Assembly: GCA_039566865.1 (NCBI GenBank)
Contig: CM076943.1
Location: forward strand, 20,060,501-20,124,500
Direction: 5' to 3'
DNA length: 64,000 nucleotides
Origin: Aurelia coerulea
Taxonomy: Eukaryota > Cnidaria > Scyphozoa > Semaeostomeae > Ulmaridae
The position numbers and the translations under genes are program-made. The notes under the pieces were generated by a model. The model saw nothing but the letters and a program-made list of their open reading frames with translations, made no database searches and had not been told where the DNA came from. This document shows, one piece after another, positions 1 through 10,700 of the stretch. Every line of letters begins with the position of its first letter. Position 1 is the first letter of the stretch.

Positions 1-622
1 GGAGAGGAACTTTTTACCAAGATTCAGTGCATTCGAATTACGAATCTTAGCGACCCTGTAGGAATTCGATTTAAGAACGCAATGCATCTTGGTAAAAAGT
101 TAGCGTAAGAAGTGCTTTTGAACTCCTTATGACATTCAGAAGTCACGTCACCTTCGAAGCATAAAAACGATTCGACCAGAAAACTGCCCAGAAAATTGTG
201 TTAGCAAAAATTAGGATAGGAAAAACTTGAGCGTTTTATAAAATATGTGTGTTCCCACAAAGCATCTGAATTGAAAAAGTCTTGATTTTGAACATCCCCC
301 CCCCCCCCAAACTCCCCCACCAAACCCCAGTAATCCAAATTAAATCATGGTTCAGAGTCCAAATTTCATATTCTTTAGTCCAACTCATGGTCCGTGTTTT
401 GGACGGTGCAAAAGGGGAATGACCAAGAGAAATGAAGGTCCGAGTCAAGTTGTGCTTTAGGTCCATGGTAGTGCTGGTCCGCCTTTTATGATAGTCATAT
501 TCTGTGTGTTTCTTTGGGAATTCAACGCATGCGAAAATCGAGGTATCAGATTTCTAAGAGTTTATTTTGTTTAGAAGTCGTAAGAGTTTAATTTCCGATG
601 TTATGATGACGTGACCAAAAGT

Positions 623-731
623 CCTAAGAGTTTAATTCCTAAGAGTTTATTTCCTAAGAGTTTATTTCCTAAGAGTTTATTTCCTAAGAGTTTATTTTCT
701 GGGGGGTTTAATTCCTAAGAGTTTATTTGTT
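623..731. repeat. 15-bp tandem repeat (TTCCTAAGAGTTTAT)
   Basis: At least six near-exact units of about 15 bp with core CCTAAGAGTTTA. Looser copies extend to about 555 and 760. Confidence 0.85.
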
Positions 732-803
732 GCTATGCATTCTAAGAGTTTAATTTTCACAGAGTTTAATTTCATTTGGGGTAGTTTAATTTCATTCGGG
801 TTA

Positions 804-1345
804 GTTTAATTTTCTGGGTGCTTTATTTGAAAATGGAGCCCGAGTAATAGTGCGCGTTATTGATAAGAGACCGCGCGCAAGTTTCTGGGTTTTAAAATCC
901 TTGCCGCATTCGGCCCGAAAAGTCCAAGGAATACAGTTTAGCGCATGCGACAAAACTCGAGTGCGACTTCCATTTTCGAGCCCGATTTTGCAAAGTGGGG
1001 CTCGAAAAACAGATAAAAGATTTTGAACCGAATATTCCATCATAGTTTAATTTCATTCGGGGTAGTTTAATTTCATTCGGGGAAGTTTAATTTCATTCGG
1101 GGAAGTTTAATTTTCTGGGTGCTTTATTTGAAAATGGAGCCCGAGTAATAGTGCGCGTTATTGATAAGAGACCGCGCGCAAGTTTCTGGGTTTTAAAATC
1201 CTTGCCGCATTCGGCCCGAAAAGTCCAAGGAATACAGTTTAGCGCATGCGACAAAACTCGAGTGCGACTTCCATTTTCGAGCCCGATTTTGCAAAGTGGG
1301 GCTCGAAAAACAGATAAAAGATTTTGAACCGAATATTCCATCATA
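804..1345. repeat. Direct 241-bp duplication joined by 21-bp repeats
   Basis: Positions 804-1044 and 1105-1345 read identically by eye. The 60 bp between them consist of copies of GTTTAATTTCATTCGGGG, which also precede the first copy. The identity suggests a recent tandem event, or an assembly duplication. Confidence 0.9.
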
Positions 1346-1420
1346 AGAAACATCCATTTGCGACATAATCTAAACATAACACAAGAGAACGGCAGGCGCC
1401 ACTAATCTTCCTATTGTTTA

Positions 1421-1850
1421 CGGAGATAGATAGCTAGGTCAAGAACCAGGGTCAAGAACTGAAAATGCATGTCTAAAATTAGCCTCCTGTATTTGATGAT
1501 ATCGACAAATTACGTGCGTAGGCATTTGTTTGTCCTATTTATAGATTGCCTCTGCTTAGATCCGTCAAATAAAAGACAAATGACGGATACATAGCGCCTT
1601 GTTTAAAAATAGAACAAAAGATGGCTTAGTGCTTTCATTTATCCAATCGATTACCCTGGGTACCAGAGCCTCAAAATTAGAAGGAAATTAAAAAATTTAT
1701 TTCTTTGTTTTATTATTTTTGGCTCTGGTACCCAGGTTAAAAATCGATTTGCTAATCTCTCGATATCATCAAATACAATGGAATACAATAGGCTATATTT
1801 AGATTGCCCAGGCCCCTGATTTAAATCGCCTTATATCTCCATCATTTGTC
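1421..1850. mobile_element. Degenerate inverted-repeat element
   Basis: CGGAGATA near the left and TATCTCC near the right border face each other. The interior shares TTACGTGCGTAGG and TTTGATGATATCGA with the 18018-20539 element, suggesting a short diverged family member. Borders are approximate. Confidence 0.4.
1651..1740. mobile_element. About 90-bp foldback MITE
   Basis: The ends form an inverted repeat with core CCTGGGTACCAGAGCC and its complement around an AT-rich loop. The termini resemble those of the element at 3169-3273. Confidence 0.6.
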
Positions 1851-2567
1851 TTTAACCCGGTTGATTTACTTTAAAACAATATTATAACCAATTTGATGGT
1901 TTAAATGGAGATTAGACAGAGCAACCTCATTATAGCTTTAGCAAAAGCCCATGAAATCTAATTCTCAGGAACTTTACATTTGAGATTATAAAGCTTTGCA
2001 TCATGAATTCTGAAGATATTTTCAAAATCAAGTTAGCTCTCTGTCAGACCGAGGGGCGTATCACCCTGTAAAAATCTCGTACACCTTTGGCAAAAATCCC
2101 TTTGTTTTGAAGAAAAATGCGCAAAAAATCCCTAAAAATCCTATTGTTTAAAAAAATTTCGTACACCATTTCGGAAGAGTGATACACCCCTCGTGTCAGA
2201 CAACGATTCTTCAAACAGCGGATACATTTTTTCTACCCACCCTGTACATTTTCTTGTGTAAATTTCAATAAAGTAAATAGAAATGAATTTCAAAGAGTTC
2301 AGAGCGTTGTTAGTGCCAAGATCTTGAGAGAAGCAGAGGTTATTGTTTATGACATTAGACACGAACCTGGAAAGACATTCTTCTTCACTTTCATGGCAGC
2401 ATCTCGGGCACAAATTCTCGGGCACAAATTTCGTTCTCGTGGGTTTTAACAGTAGTGTGAGCATGAGTCCTTGTTGAGCGGTAGTTAGTAGTTGTAATTG
2501 TGTAGCAAAATCTCCTCATATGTTAAAAGGGTTCAGTCCCCAAGTTTTTGACGAAATTTTGATGCCC

Positions 2568-2835
2568 CGGGGGGGGGGGGGTACTTCACATATTTTGGGT
2601 ACGGGGACGTGCCATCGGAAAGGGTATCGATTTTCGCGATTTTGGTATAAGGAACGGTATCGATTTGCACGATTTTGGTATAAGGAACGGTATCGATTTT
2701 CACGATTTTGGTTAAAGTATAAGATCGGATATACATTTTCGGAAAATTGGTATAAGGTCAGGTATGCTTTTTCGGAAAATTGGTATAAGGAACGGGTATG
2801 TTTTTGAAGCTTCGATGGCACGTCCCCGACCAAAA
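2568..2835. repeat. Minisatellite inside a small foldback
   Basis: Three units of about 31 bp (CGATTTTGGTATAAGGAACG, 2632-2720) are followed by copies of TTTTCGGAAAATTGGTATAAGG. They are flanked by the inverted pair GGGGACGTGCCATCG / CGATGGCACGTCCCC. A poly-G tract lies at the left end. Open frames across it are repeat artefacts. Confidence 0.7.
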
Positions 2836-3168
2836 CCTGATCAAGTAGGGGGGTGATGCTGCGGGTTTTAAAAGGCAGAATTACACAAATTTTTCATCTT
2901 TTCTTTCAAAATGCAAGCGTTAGTTTGAAGATAAATCTTTGTACTTCACAGATCAAAGAGGAACAAACAAAGCATTCATATCCCTTACAATTGCTCGGAT
3001 ATAAGTGAATTTTTGAAGGTTATTTTTTGGCGGTTCGGTGAAGCCATAAAACAAACTGCAGAAAACAATGGACGCATATCTAAAACAATGGTTAACAGAT
3101 TTGTCTACAATTTGATAACGGAACCCCTTTAATTTTGTTTAGATTTTGAATATATGGTAACAGTTTTG

Positions 3169-3273
3169 TACCCTGGATACCAGACTCTCTAACATAAAAA
3201 CAGAGAGGCTGGTTCTCTGTTTTTATGTTAGAGAGGCTGGTTTTTTAAGTTAGAGAGGCTGGTATCCAGGGTA
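3169..3273. mobile_element. 105-bp MITE with 9-bp TSD next to a splice acceptor
   Basis: Termini are TACCCTGGATACCAG and its complement. ACAGTTTTG is duplicated exactly at 3160-3168 and 3274-3282. The right TSD copy now forms part of the pyrimidine-rich tract of the acceptor at 3295. Confidence 0.85.
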
Positions 3274-3295
3274 ACAGTTTTGCTTCTTGTCGTAG

Positions 3296-3592
3296 AAAGC
3301 GGAAACGGCACCATTGACAATTGGAGAACGATTAAAGCTACGAATAAAAGATTGTTTCGGTTCTGAAATGAGGCAAAGGAAGAACATTGCACGAAGATCT
3401 GAGAGCGAATGGAAGAAAAAGAGGCGTATCTCATTGAGTCATAAACTGTACAAAATGCATACCCAACACCGGCATGAATACCATATCCTTGACAGAATTT
3501 CTATGGTCTTGTTTCCAGTGTCTTTTATAATTTATTGTATCGCATATTTTGTTTTCGTCAAGATCTATCGCGATAAACAAAACCATGGCTAA
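3296..3592 (+). CDS. Cys-loop (pentameric) ligand-gated ion channel, 3'-terminal exon (partial gene)
   Basis: This exon encodes the last 98 residues of a protein that starts upstream of the window. The first two thirds are charged and basic (runs such as WKKKRR), as in the large cytoplasmic loop between TM3 and TM4. They are followed by DRISMVLFPVSFIIYCIAYF, which matches the D-x-x-S-R-x-x-FP-x-x-F-x-x-x-N-x-x-Y-W pattern of TM4 in nicotinic, GABA-A and glycine receptors, with a short C-terminal tail. That order is diagnostic for the family, but ligand and ion selectivity cannot be told without TM2. The acceptor is TCTTGTCGTAG at 3285-3295, stop TAA at 3590-3592, and AATAAA at 3796-3801 fits the 3' end. 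It is convergent with GATM. The main uncertainty is that only one conserved helix is visible. Confidence 0.72.
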   Translation, partial: KAETAPLTIGERLKLRIKDCFGSEMRQRKNIARRSESEWKKKRRISLSHKLYKMHTQHRHEYHILDRISMVLFPVSFIIYCIAYFVFVKIYRDKQNHG

Positions 3593-3795
3593 AATTAGAT
3601 TTTGTATATGCCTTCTATGAGCTATTTCTTTGAACTGAATGACTACTTCAAAGAAACTTGAACTATTTCACTATAATTTTACCATTTGACTTTTTTAGAA
3701 TCTTCGATACTTTCAGAATTAGATAGAGTCTTTTAAGAATTCAAGAACTTTAAAAAAACTTTAAACGATCGTCATTTCTAAACTTTTTGATGAAA

Positions 3796-3801
3796 AATAA
3801 A
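3796..3801 (+). terminator. AATAAA polyadenylation signal (channel gene)
   Basis: AATAAA lies 204 bp after the channel stop codon on the same strand. Confidence 0.5.
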
Positions 3802-4084
3802 GCAACTTTCAAGAAAACCATTTAGTCTCATTATTCATTTTGGTAGATTTTTAATTTGTAAGTTTTTGGCACGGCCCCCAGAAAATCCGTCATACTGACT
3901 GGCGGGGCTACCGTGCATAAATATTTATAAAAAAAAAAAAAAAAGGAAAACAAATTTTTAAATGAAATCGCACAAATTTTTTGACAGCTGTGCTGTAGTT
4001 ATATTCGTTTGCCAAATGTCAAGTCTTTTTAGATTTTACAGTCTACTATTACTCTATTTTTTCACGTTACTTCTTAAAAAGCGT

Positions 4085-4170
4085 CTGTTTCATCCAGCAT
4101 GCCTTGCACGTGCCGTCTCTTGGTTGGCCTTTGTTGTAGCGATTTTCATGCCTTTTAAGCAACGAATTAC
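4085..4170. repeat. Partial copy of the 11897-12047 foldback
   Basis: CGTCTGTTTCATCCAGCATG and the following 60 bp match one arm of the palindrome at 11897-12047. It lies in the convergent gap between the channel and GATM. Confidence 0.65.
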
Positions 4171-4653
4171 GTTGCCTATGGTGATACCACGTTTTTCAGA
4201 AAGCTATAGCTAAAGTGTATGTCAGCGTTGACAAACCATGCGTAAAATACACCCTCTTGTTAGTGCCCCGCCACATTCTACCCCAGTGATTTCCCCAGTG
4301 AAAAAATGAGACAAAATTTGTCCCCGGGAAGGAGTGCATCTCCCCGACACAAAACGTCTGACAAGTGAGTGAAACCTTGGCTGAAAATTGGTAAGCCCGG
4401 GGGAAAGATTTGAAAATTATTTCCATACAGAATTGGCCCCCACAACAAGTTACACTGTCTTCGGTACAAAAATGAAGGTCCCTGGCGAAGATTTGATATA
4501 TCGTCGGGGCACTTCGGGAGTGTTTAAGTGTGGTGGTAGCCAAATACAATCAGAAAAGAGTTTCAAATTGAACAGACAATTTCATGAAATAAGACAACAA
4601 TATCTGCAAGCAGAAAGACGTTACAACCACAAATACAGTCTGGGTTAAATGCA

Positions 4654-4779
4654 TTAGAAGTAGGACTCTAAACTGCCCCGTCTTCTGACGTCACATGTCC
4701 AGCAATGAAATCCACCACCAAGGGAATTCGCATAGCGGATGTTCACTGGCACACACTGAATTCCAAGAGATTCGAACAT
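4654..4779 (-). CDS. GATM: GATM exon 6 (terminal, catalytic Cys)
   Basis: Encodes 41 residues from MFESLGIQ through [15 protein letters not shown] to SYF and stop TAA (4654-4656). The acceptor TTTAG precedes the exon. The active-site Cys lies in FHCW. Confidence 0.96.
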   Translation of the reverse strand: MFESLGIQCVPVNIRYANSLGGGFHCWTCDVRRRGSLESYF

Positions 4780-7700
4780 CTAAAGCAATAAAATGGAAGC
4801 CATGTAAAATTTCTAACGTGTATGTTTTGTGGCTTGGTCTGTTAAAATAAGTGTTTCGACCATTTTGTACGACAATATTCTTGCAAGTCAAATACTAGCA
4901 ACGGGTGCTATTGGTACAAAATCTCCCATAGTTGCAAACATTGACTCTCCTACAACATAGACATTTCTATACATAACACCTCAACGAGCAGGAGTAAAGC
5001 CATTTCTTTGCTTTGAAGCATGGAGCCACCTCAAAGGAAATTTCGAACTGGCAAAATTAGCAACCATTATTCGTATCCTTCACAGGCCCTTTCAATCTTC
5101 AGGGACGAAGAATTTTAAATAAAAAAATGCTCAATGCAGAAGGACCATATGCAGAAAGACAGGACTAGAAGGTTCAATTCGGCATCAACTCAAAGGATAA
5201 AACTGAACTAAAACGGGAGAGCTTTATATTTGAGATTCATAAACCCTTAGAGGAGGGAGGGGGTATCTTGATCTGTCATCCGATGGATGTCCCTTTTGCC
5301 CGAAAAATTGGTACACACAGCGACGTACCGAGGAATTCGAAGGTGGGGGGGGGGCAACCGAGTTTTGAAGAGTGTTAGCATAGGCAGGGCTGGAAAAAGT
5401 GCGCGACCACGCGACCGCCGGTCGGAGGCATGTTGTAAAATCCGACAAAACAATGGAGGCACTTTTTTAAACTTTTCTGAAACGTCTTTTTTGAAGATAT
5501 TTTCCACTCTTAAGTTTTCAATAGAATGTCTTATATGAGATTTTTGTGAAAGAGAAAGAGCCTCATATGCATCGAAAGTTAGGTAGACAATAGTAACTTC
5601 AGAATATCTTCTTGTCGTTTTTTGGCTGTTTCTTAAGATTTTAACATATTTTTATAAGAAACTCTTTACTTGAAAACTGGAAGAAATTGTTGATAACTGA
5701 TTTTTGCACTTTCAATAATTAAGATCTGTTCCGTGCTATTTATACCGATTGAATGTTAAAAAGTTTAAGCGTTTGAAAATGTCTATAGAACTAACTTCTA
5801 AAATTGATAAATGTTTCTTTGGTTCATTTAGCCAGGCACAGCTTGGAAGCTCTGCTTTTAAGCCATAGATTTTTACAAAGTATCATCAAACTTGCCAAGA
5901 GTCTTTTTTTACAGTTACATGCTAATTTTCCTTTCATATATCGTCACTCGACATATTCAACTAAAGCTAGAAACCAGGTTTTCTTCCTGGCAACGAGAAT
6001 CAAAATTTCCTGCAAAACCTTGCCAAAATGCCTTGCAAGTAGGATTGTAAGTTGCTATATTCCACTGGGCATAAAATTTCTTCCAGCATACCTAAATTCT
6101 TTCCAAAATGAGCTTACAGACCAACACAAAAATAATGTCCATGCATTCTTCGACAATGCTAACGCAATGCTTATATTTCTACTTGAAAACAGCTAATCGT
6201 ATTAATCAACTAGGAAATGTGTGGGTATTTTGATATTAGGGGAGGCCGGGGCTTGTTGTAACACATTTTGGAAAAAAAGCATGTTTGTCCTTAAACGCAA
6301 CATGCAGGTCCTTCGTGCTACCACCATTTGCCAGGTTTGGCCATTGGCTGCCGAATGCAATTTATTTTCTGTTGGTGGGGCTACAGTTTTTTGCAGATGG
6401 GAGAAAAATTGAGATTGAAGAGTTGCGACTTGCCTGGGCATGGGGCAAGTTGTGACAGACACCGAGGAAAATTGTAAAACATAAAACAAAGCAAATTGAT
6501 GGTTCTAAATACTTAATCAAAACTTGAGGTGTTGGTACATCCCTTGAACTCATAAACTTACAACAGCCGGCAAAAAATAAGGCTTTGGAGCCATGAAACA
6601 TTTACCTCGATATTTTAGGCTACCTTAAAAGTCCATCTCAAAGTGGAATAATCTAGACTTCAATGACAAATTCTTAAAATGTAATGTTGCGCCATTCTAA
6701 TGCACAAATTGTTCAATAACGATAACAAAGTACAAAATAAAAGCATTCTGATAATATTTTTCATTTGGTAGACATTATCGTTAGTGTTTTAACTTGCCAC
6801 AGGCTGACAAACGATAACAGCTTGCATTATTTTTCATGCAGTTTGAACCTTTTACTGTTCAAACAGCTACTCTCACGACAATTCTTTTCAAAATTTTTGG
6901 AGGCCCCTTGCCTGTGCATTTCACCGGTCGGAGGCACTAAAAAATCTTTTCCAGCCCTGAGCATAGGGCTCAAATCTTTAAAAAGGTCGGTGTAAAAATC
7001 TATTACGGTTTTACTCGAATTAAATGGCTTGGAAGGAACTTAGCGTTTTTACTGTAAATCTGCAGTGGCAATTTGTTGATATCTTGATTAGTTCAGAATG
7101 GCGGCATTTATTAAATTTGAGGCTATGACGTCATCAAATTTCTAAATCCTAAACCAGAAAAGATACTGATTTCTGCGTTTCACCATATTGAAGGCCTTCA
7201 TAAACTATGGCTTTCTTGGAAGTTATATGACTTTTCCTCCTTTGGTTTAAGATTTACAATGATTTAAATGTTTTCAAAATTTTCCATCAATTTTTTCAAA
7301 AATCATTAAATCGCCGTCATTTTGAAAATAAATCAAGATATCATCAGATTTCCACGGCAGATTTACAGCAAAGTACTATAAGTTCCTTTCAAGCCATTCA
7401 ATTCAAAGAAAAATGGAATAGAATTTTACACCCACATTTTTAAAGGTTTTAAAGATTTGAGCCCTATGATAAGAGTGTTAGGGTCATAATTCAGTAAATT
7501 TAATTTAATGGACATCTGGCCCATAATTCCGCACATTGTAAAAAATTCCCGGTAATTCCTATAAATTGTAAATTATTCTCCACAGCAGGACTCCTAAAAT
7601 TCCGTAAACTGTTTGAAAATTATACCCTACTAATTGAACGTCCCCATACCTTCAACATCCTAAGAAAAATTCCCCCTTCCCCGAGTATAAGCCAACTGAA

Positions 7701-10700
7701 GAGATCTGTAAATTTGTATCTTACCTTGGTGATTGTTGTCTCATTGGCATCGACGACAACGCGTTTTTCATCCAGCATCAAGACATTCATGCTCAACCAT
7801 TTTGAGCTCATCCATAATGGATGCGAATCTGGCACCAGTGGAAGAGGGGCAGAGACAACCTTCCATCCTGCTTTGTGAAACATATCAATCTGATGGCAAG
7901 GCCGATCAGGGTTCTCTATGACCAGGCCTGGTCCAATAATGTTGAATGTTGCATCAATATGCATTGGATTCGGATCCTTGAATGAAATTGTGTGTATTTT
8001 GTATTCATCACCAAGGTGTCTTTCTAGCCATTTGATTCCAGAGTAGTTTGTTACCTAGAAGTGAAGGAAAATCGAATTACGGCTGCATCATGAAGCCATC
8101 TCAAACTTTGTCCCCTCCCCCTTCAGGCTACTTGTCAGTGACAGAGACACTCTTGACCTAGCATCCCCCTCCTATGCATAGCGGCATCATTCTGCATATT
8201 TTTAACCTCAAAGCCTCGAAACGCTCCTCCTGTGGTAAATTGGCCGATGATCCGAATGTTTGACAACCACATTGGAGAGCCTTTTAACGGTTTGGAATTA
8301 TTCTGTATGAAATAATTTTGCATTTCTGCTTCTTTGCCGCCTTCAGAAACAAGGGCAGATTTTGTAATACAATAGCATGAGTTGCTTTTGTTGACACCTC
8401 AATTCAAAGCGATTAGCGATCACAGACAAAGGAAATTCTATTAACCAGTAATTCAAAACAAACAAAGCCGCAAAATTTTCTCTGAAACCCAGGTAGCTAG
8501 CTCGCTCGCTGTGCATTCCAGAAATTATTTTTAAGGGCAAACATGAGCATAGATTGAAAGAAAAAGGATAAATCTACACATCTGCCATGGGCATTTTATT
8601 TCTTTGGTCCAGAAGCTGAGCAGTAAATGTTTTGATAACACCCAAAGAGATAAGAGAATTGAATCGCCTCCTAAACGGCTTTTGAACCAAACAAATAAAA
8701 TGCCCGCGGCAGATGTGTAGATGCATCCTTCTCCTTTCGATCTACGCTCACGTTTGCCTTTAAAATAGTTTCTGGAATGCACAACGAGCGAGCTAGCTAC
8801 CTGGGTTTCAAAGAAACTTTTGCGGCTTTGTTTGTTTTGAATTGCTGGTTGAGAGAATTTCCTTTGTCTGCAATCGCTAATTGCTTTGAATTGAGGTGTC
8901 AACAAAAGCAACTCATGCTATTGTATTACAAAATCTGCCCTTGTTGCCTTCAGATGCTTCCGTGGCTTTGCATCTTTTGTAACTTTGTAATTTTAGACGC
9001 AGAGATCTCGGTGCAACCCTTCAAAAGACTATGATCTCTTGGTACAGTATTACCCCGCCACTTAGAAACTGACTTATGAGAAACTGCAGCCTGCCAGATG
9101 GCACCATGGTCTTTGTCATTTTTGGTTTGATATAACATTTATGTTATATTTATAAGAAATCAAACAGCCTGGTTTTACAAAATGAGTTTCTTAGTGGCGG
9201 GGTAATACCGTACAAAAGAAAACATTATCCTCGTTTGACAGGCCATGATGAATCATACACCAGGCTAATTTCAAAGATTGATGATGAAATTTTCAGTCAA
9301 ATCCCAAATAATTATCGGCAATATTTTTATGAATATTCCGCCATCTCCTTCTCACGATATGAGCAATACTTTGATCGAGAAACATCGATAAAATCTTCTA
9401 AAGATGGAGCGAGACGAGACAATAAGAAAATTCTAAACGGCATGGAAATGAGAAATTTTATTAATATGATTTGTTGGACGCGCGTTACTCTATCCTTGCA
9501 TAATGGACTATCCTTGCCTGATTGACGCACAGTGGAACTTTCCTGGCGGGCTGAGCCTTAGACAGTAAAAGGTTGCTGAGCCACAACCTTCTTTGTAATT
9601 TCGGAGTGACATTTTCTCTCGTACACAAAAGAAGTTCTGCTCACTCAGAAAATTCAACGGATGGAAATCAGTCTTTATTGCTCGGTAACTAGGCCGCTGA
9701 ACGCTCGATCAAAAATTGCTAAGTATCATTTGCGATTTCGACGAAAGATTGAAACATAAGTCGTCAAAATCGGCCCAGTTTACGATTCATTGTGGCCTGG
9801 ATACTTTGTTTGGCACACCCGGTTTCAATTTCTCTTACCTGGCTTCTCTGTGCAAAGATATCTCTTCCTGCTCTCATGAAATCGGCTGCATCAAAGCATG
9901 GCTCGAACTCCGTTGTTACAAAAAGTCCCTTTGCTGCCAAACTGTGCCGTTCTTCGATAGTTTTCATTGGATAACCCTATGATTGAAACAAAACGTAGCA
10001 TACTCGTTGTAACTTGAGACTTTAAACTAGACCTAAAATTCTTCCTTTGCAGCTCATCTGAAAACATTGCAGCTAAAGGCATGGCTCACATACCAACATT
10101 TTTGCACCTCAATACAATACACTAATAGCCAGGGCCTCCGACGAGATCAGAAAAGTGAGGGGGTCAAACCATAGATGTCAAACGTTTACACATATATATC
10201 ATTTTATCGCCTGCCCTTATAAACAATCTCTGAAAGGCAAATTTGCAAAAAAAGTGGGGGGAGGGCCATGGCCCCTCGGACCCCCCGTCGTCCGAGGCCC
10301 TGATAGCATAGGAATCATTCGTCGTACATAGCCGATTGCTCGTGGCCCATGGTCGAAACCGCCAAAGCCTCATTTTCAAGGACCAATCAGACGGCTAAAA
10401 AGCGAGGGAGACAAAAGAAACCCATGAAGATTTTCCTAAATTTTACCTACCTTCATAAAACGCAACCAGGACAAAAAACTGCTTGAGATTTCTCGAATTT
10501 TTTTAAAGCAATCTACTCTCCAGATGTTTGGGAGTAAAAGTTTGGATGCCGGTTAAAATATCTCCAGGATTGGTGGAGTTATGGCCACAAACAAACCGAT
10601 AAGGCACTGAACCTTGAACAATAGAAACCCTGGCCGGGAGACAATAGTAATAACAATAGTGATTGTTGTAAGAACGACCCGAAAACGCCACAATCTGTGT

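Larger units (their letters stand above)
1..3295. other. Repeat-rich non-coding stretch, probably intron of the Cys-loop receptor gene
   Basis: No exon could be supported here. The region ends at a good 3' splice site (TCGTAG at 3290-3295) before the receptor exon, so at least its right part is likely intron. It holds short tandem repeats, a 241-bp duplication and small foldback elements listed separately. No transmembrane 1-3 exon of the receptor was seen, so those exons probably lie to the left of the window. Confidence 0.5.

Noticed and set aside
8531..8911. 126-codon frame in GATM intron 4
   Set aside because: Lies entirely in a foldback transposon; frames on the opposite strand and in other copies show the same peptide by symmetry.
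9235..9525. 96-codon plus-strand frame in GATM intron 4
   Set aside because: No ATG in the useful part and no recognisable domain; composition like the surrounding intron.
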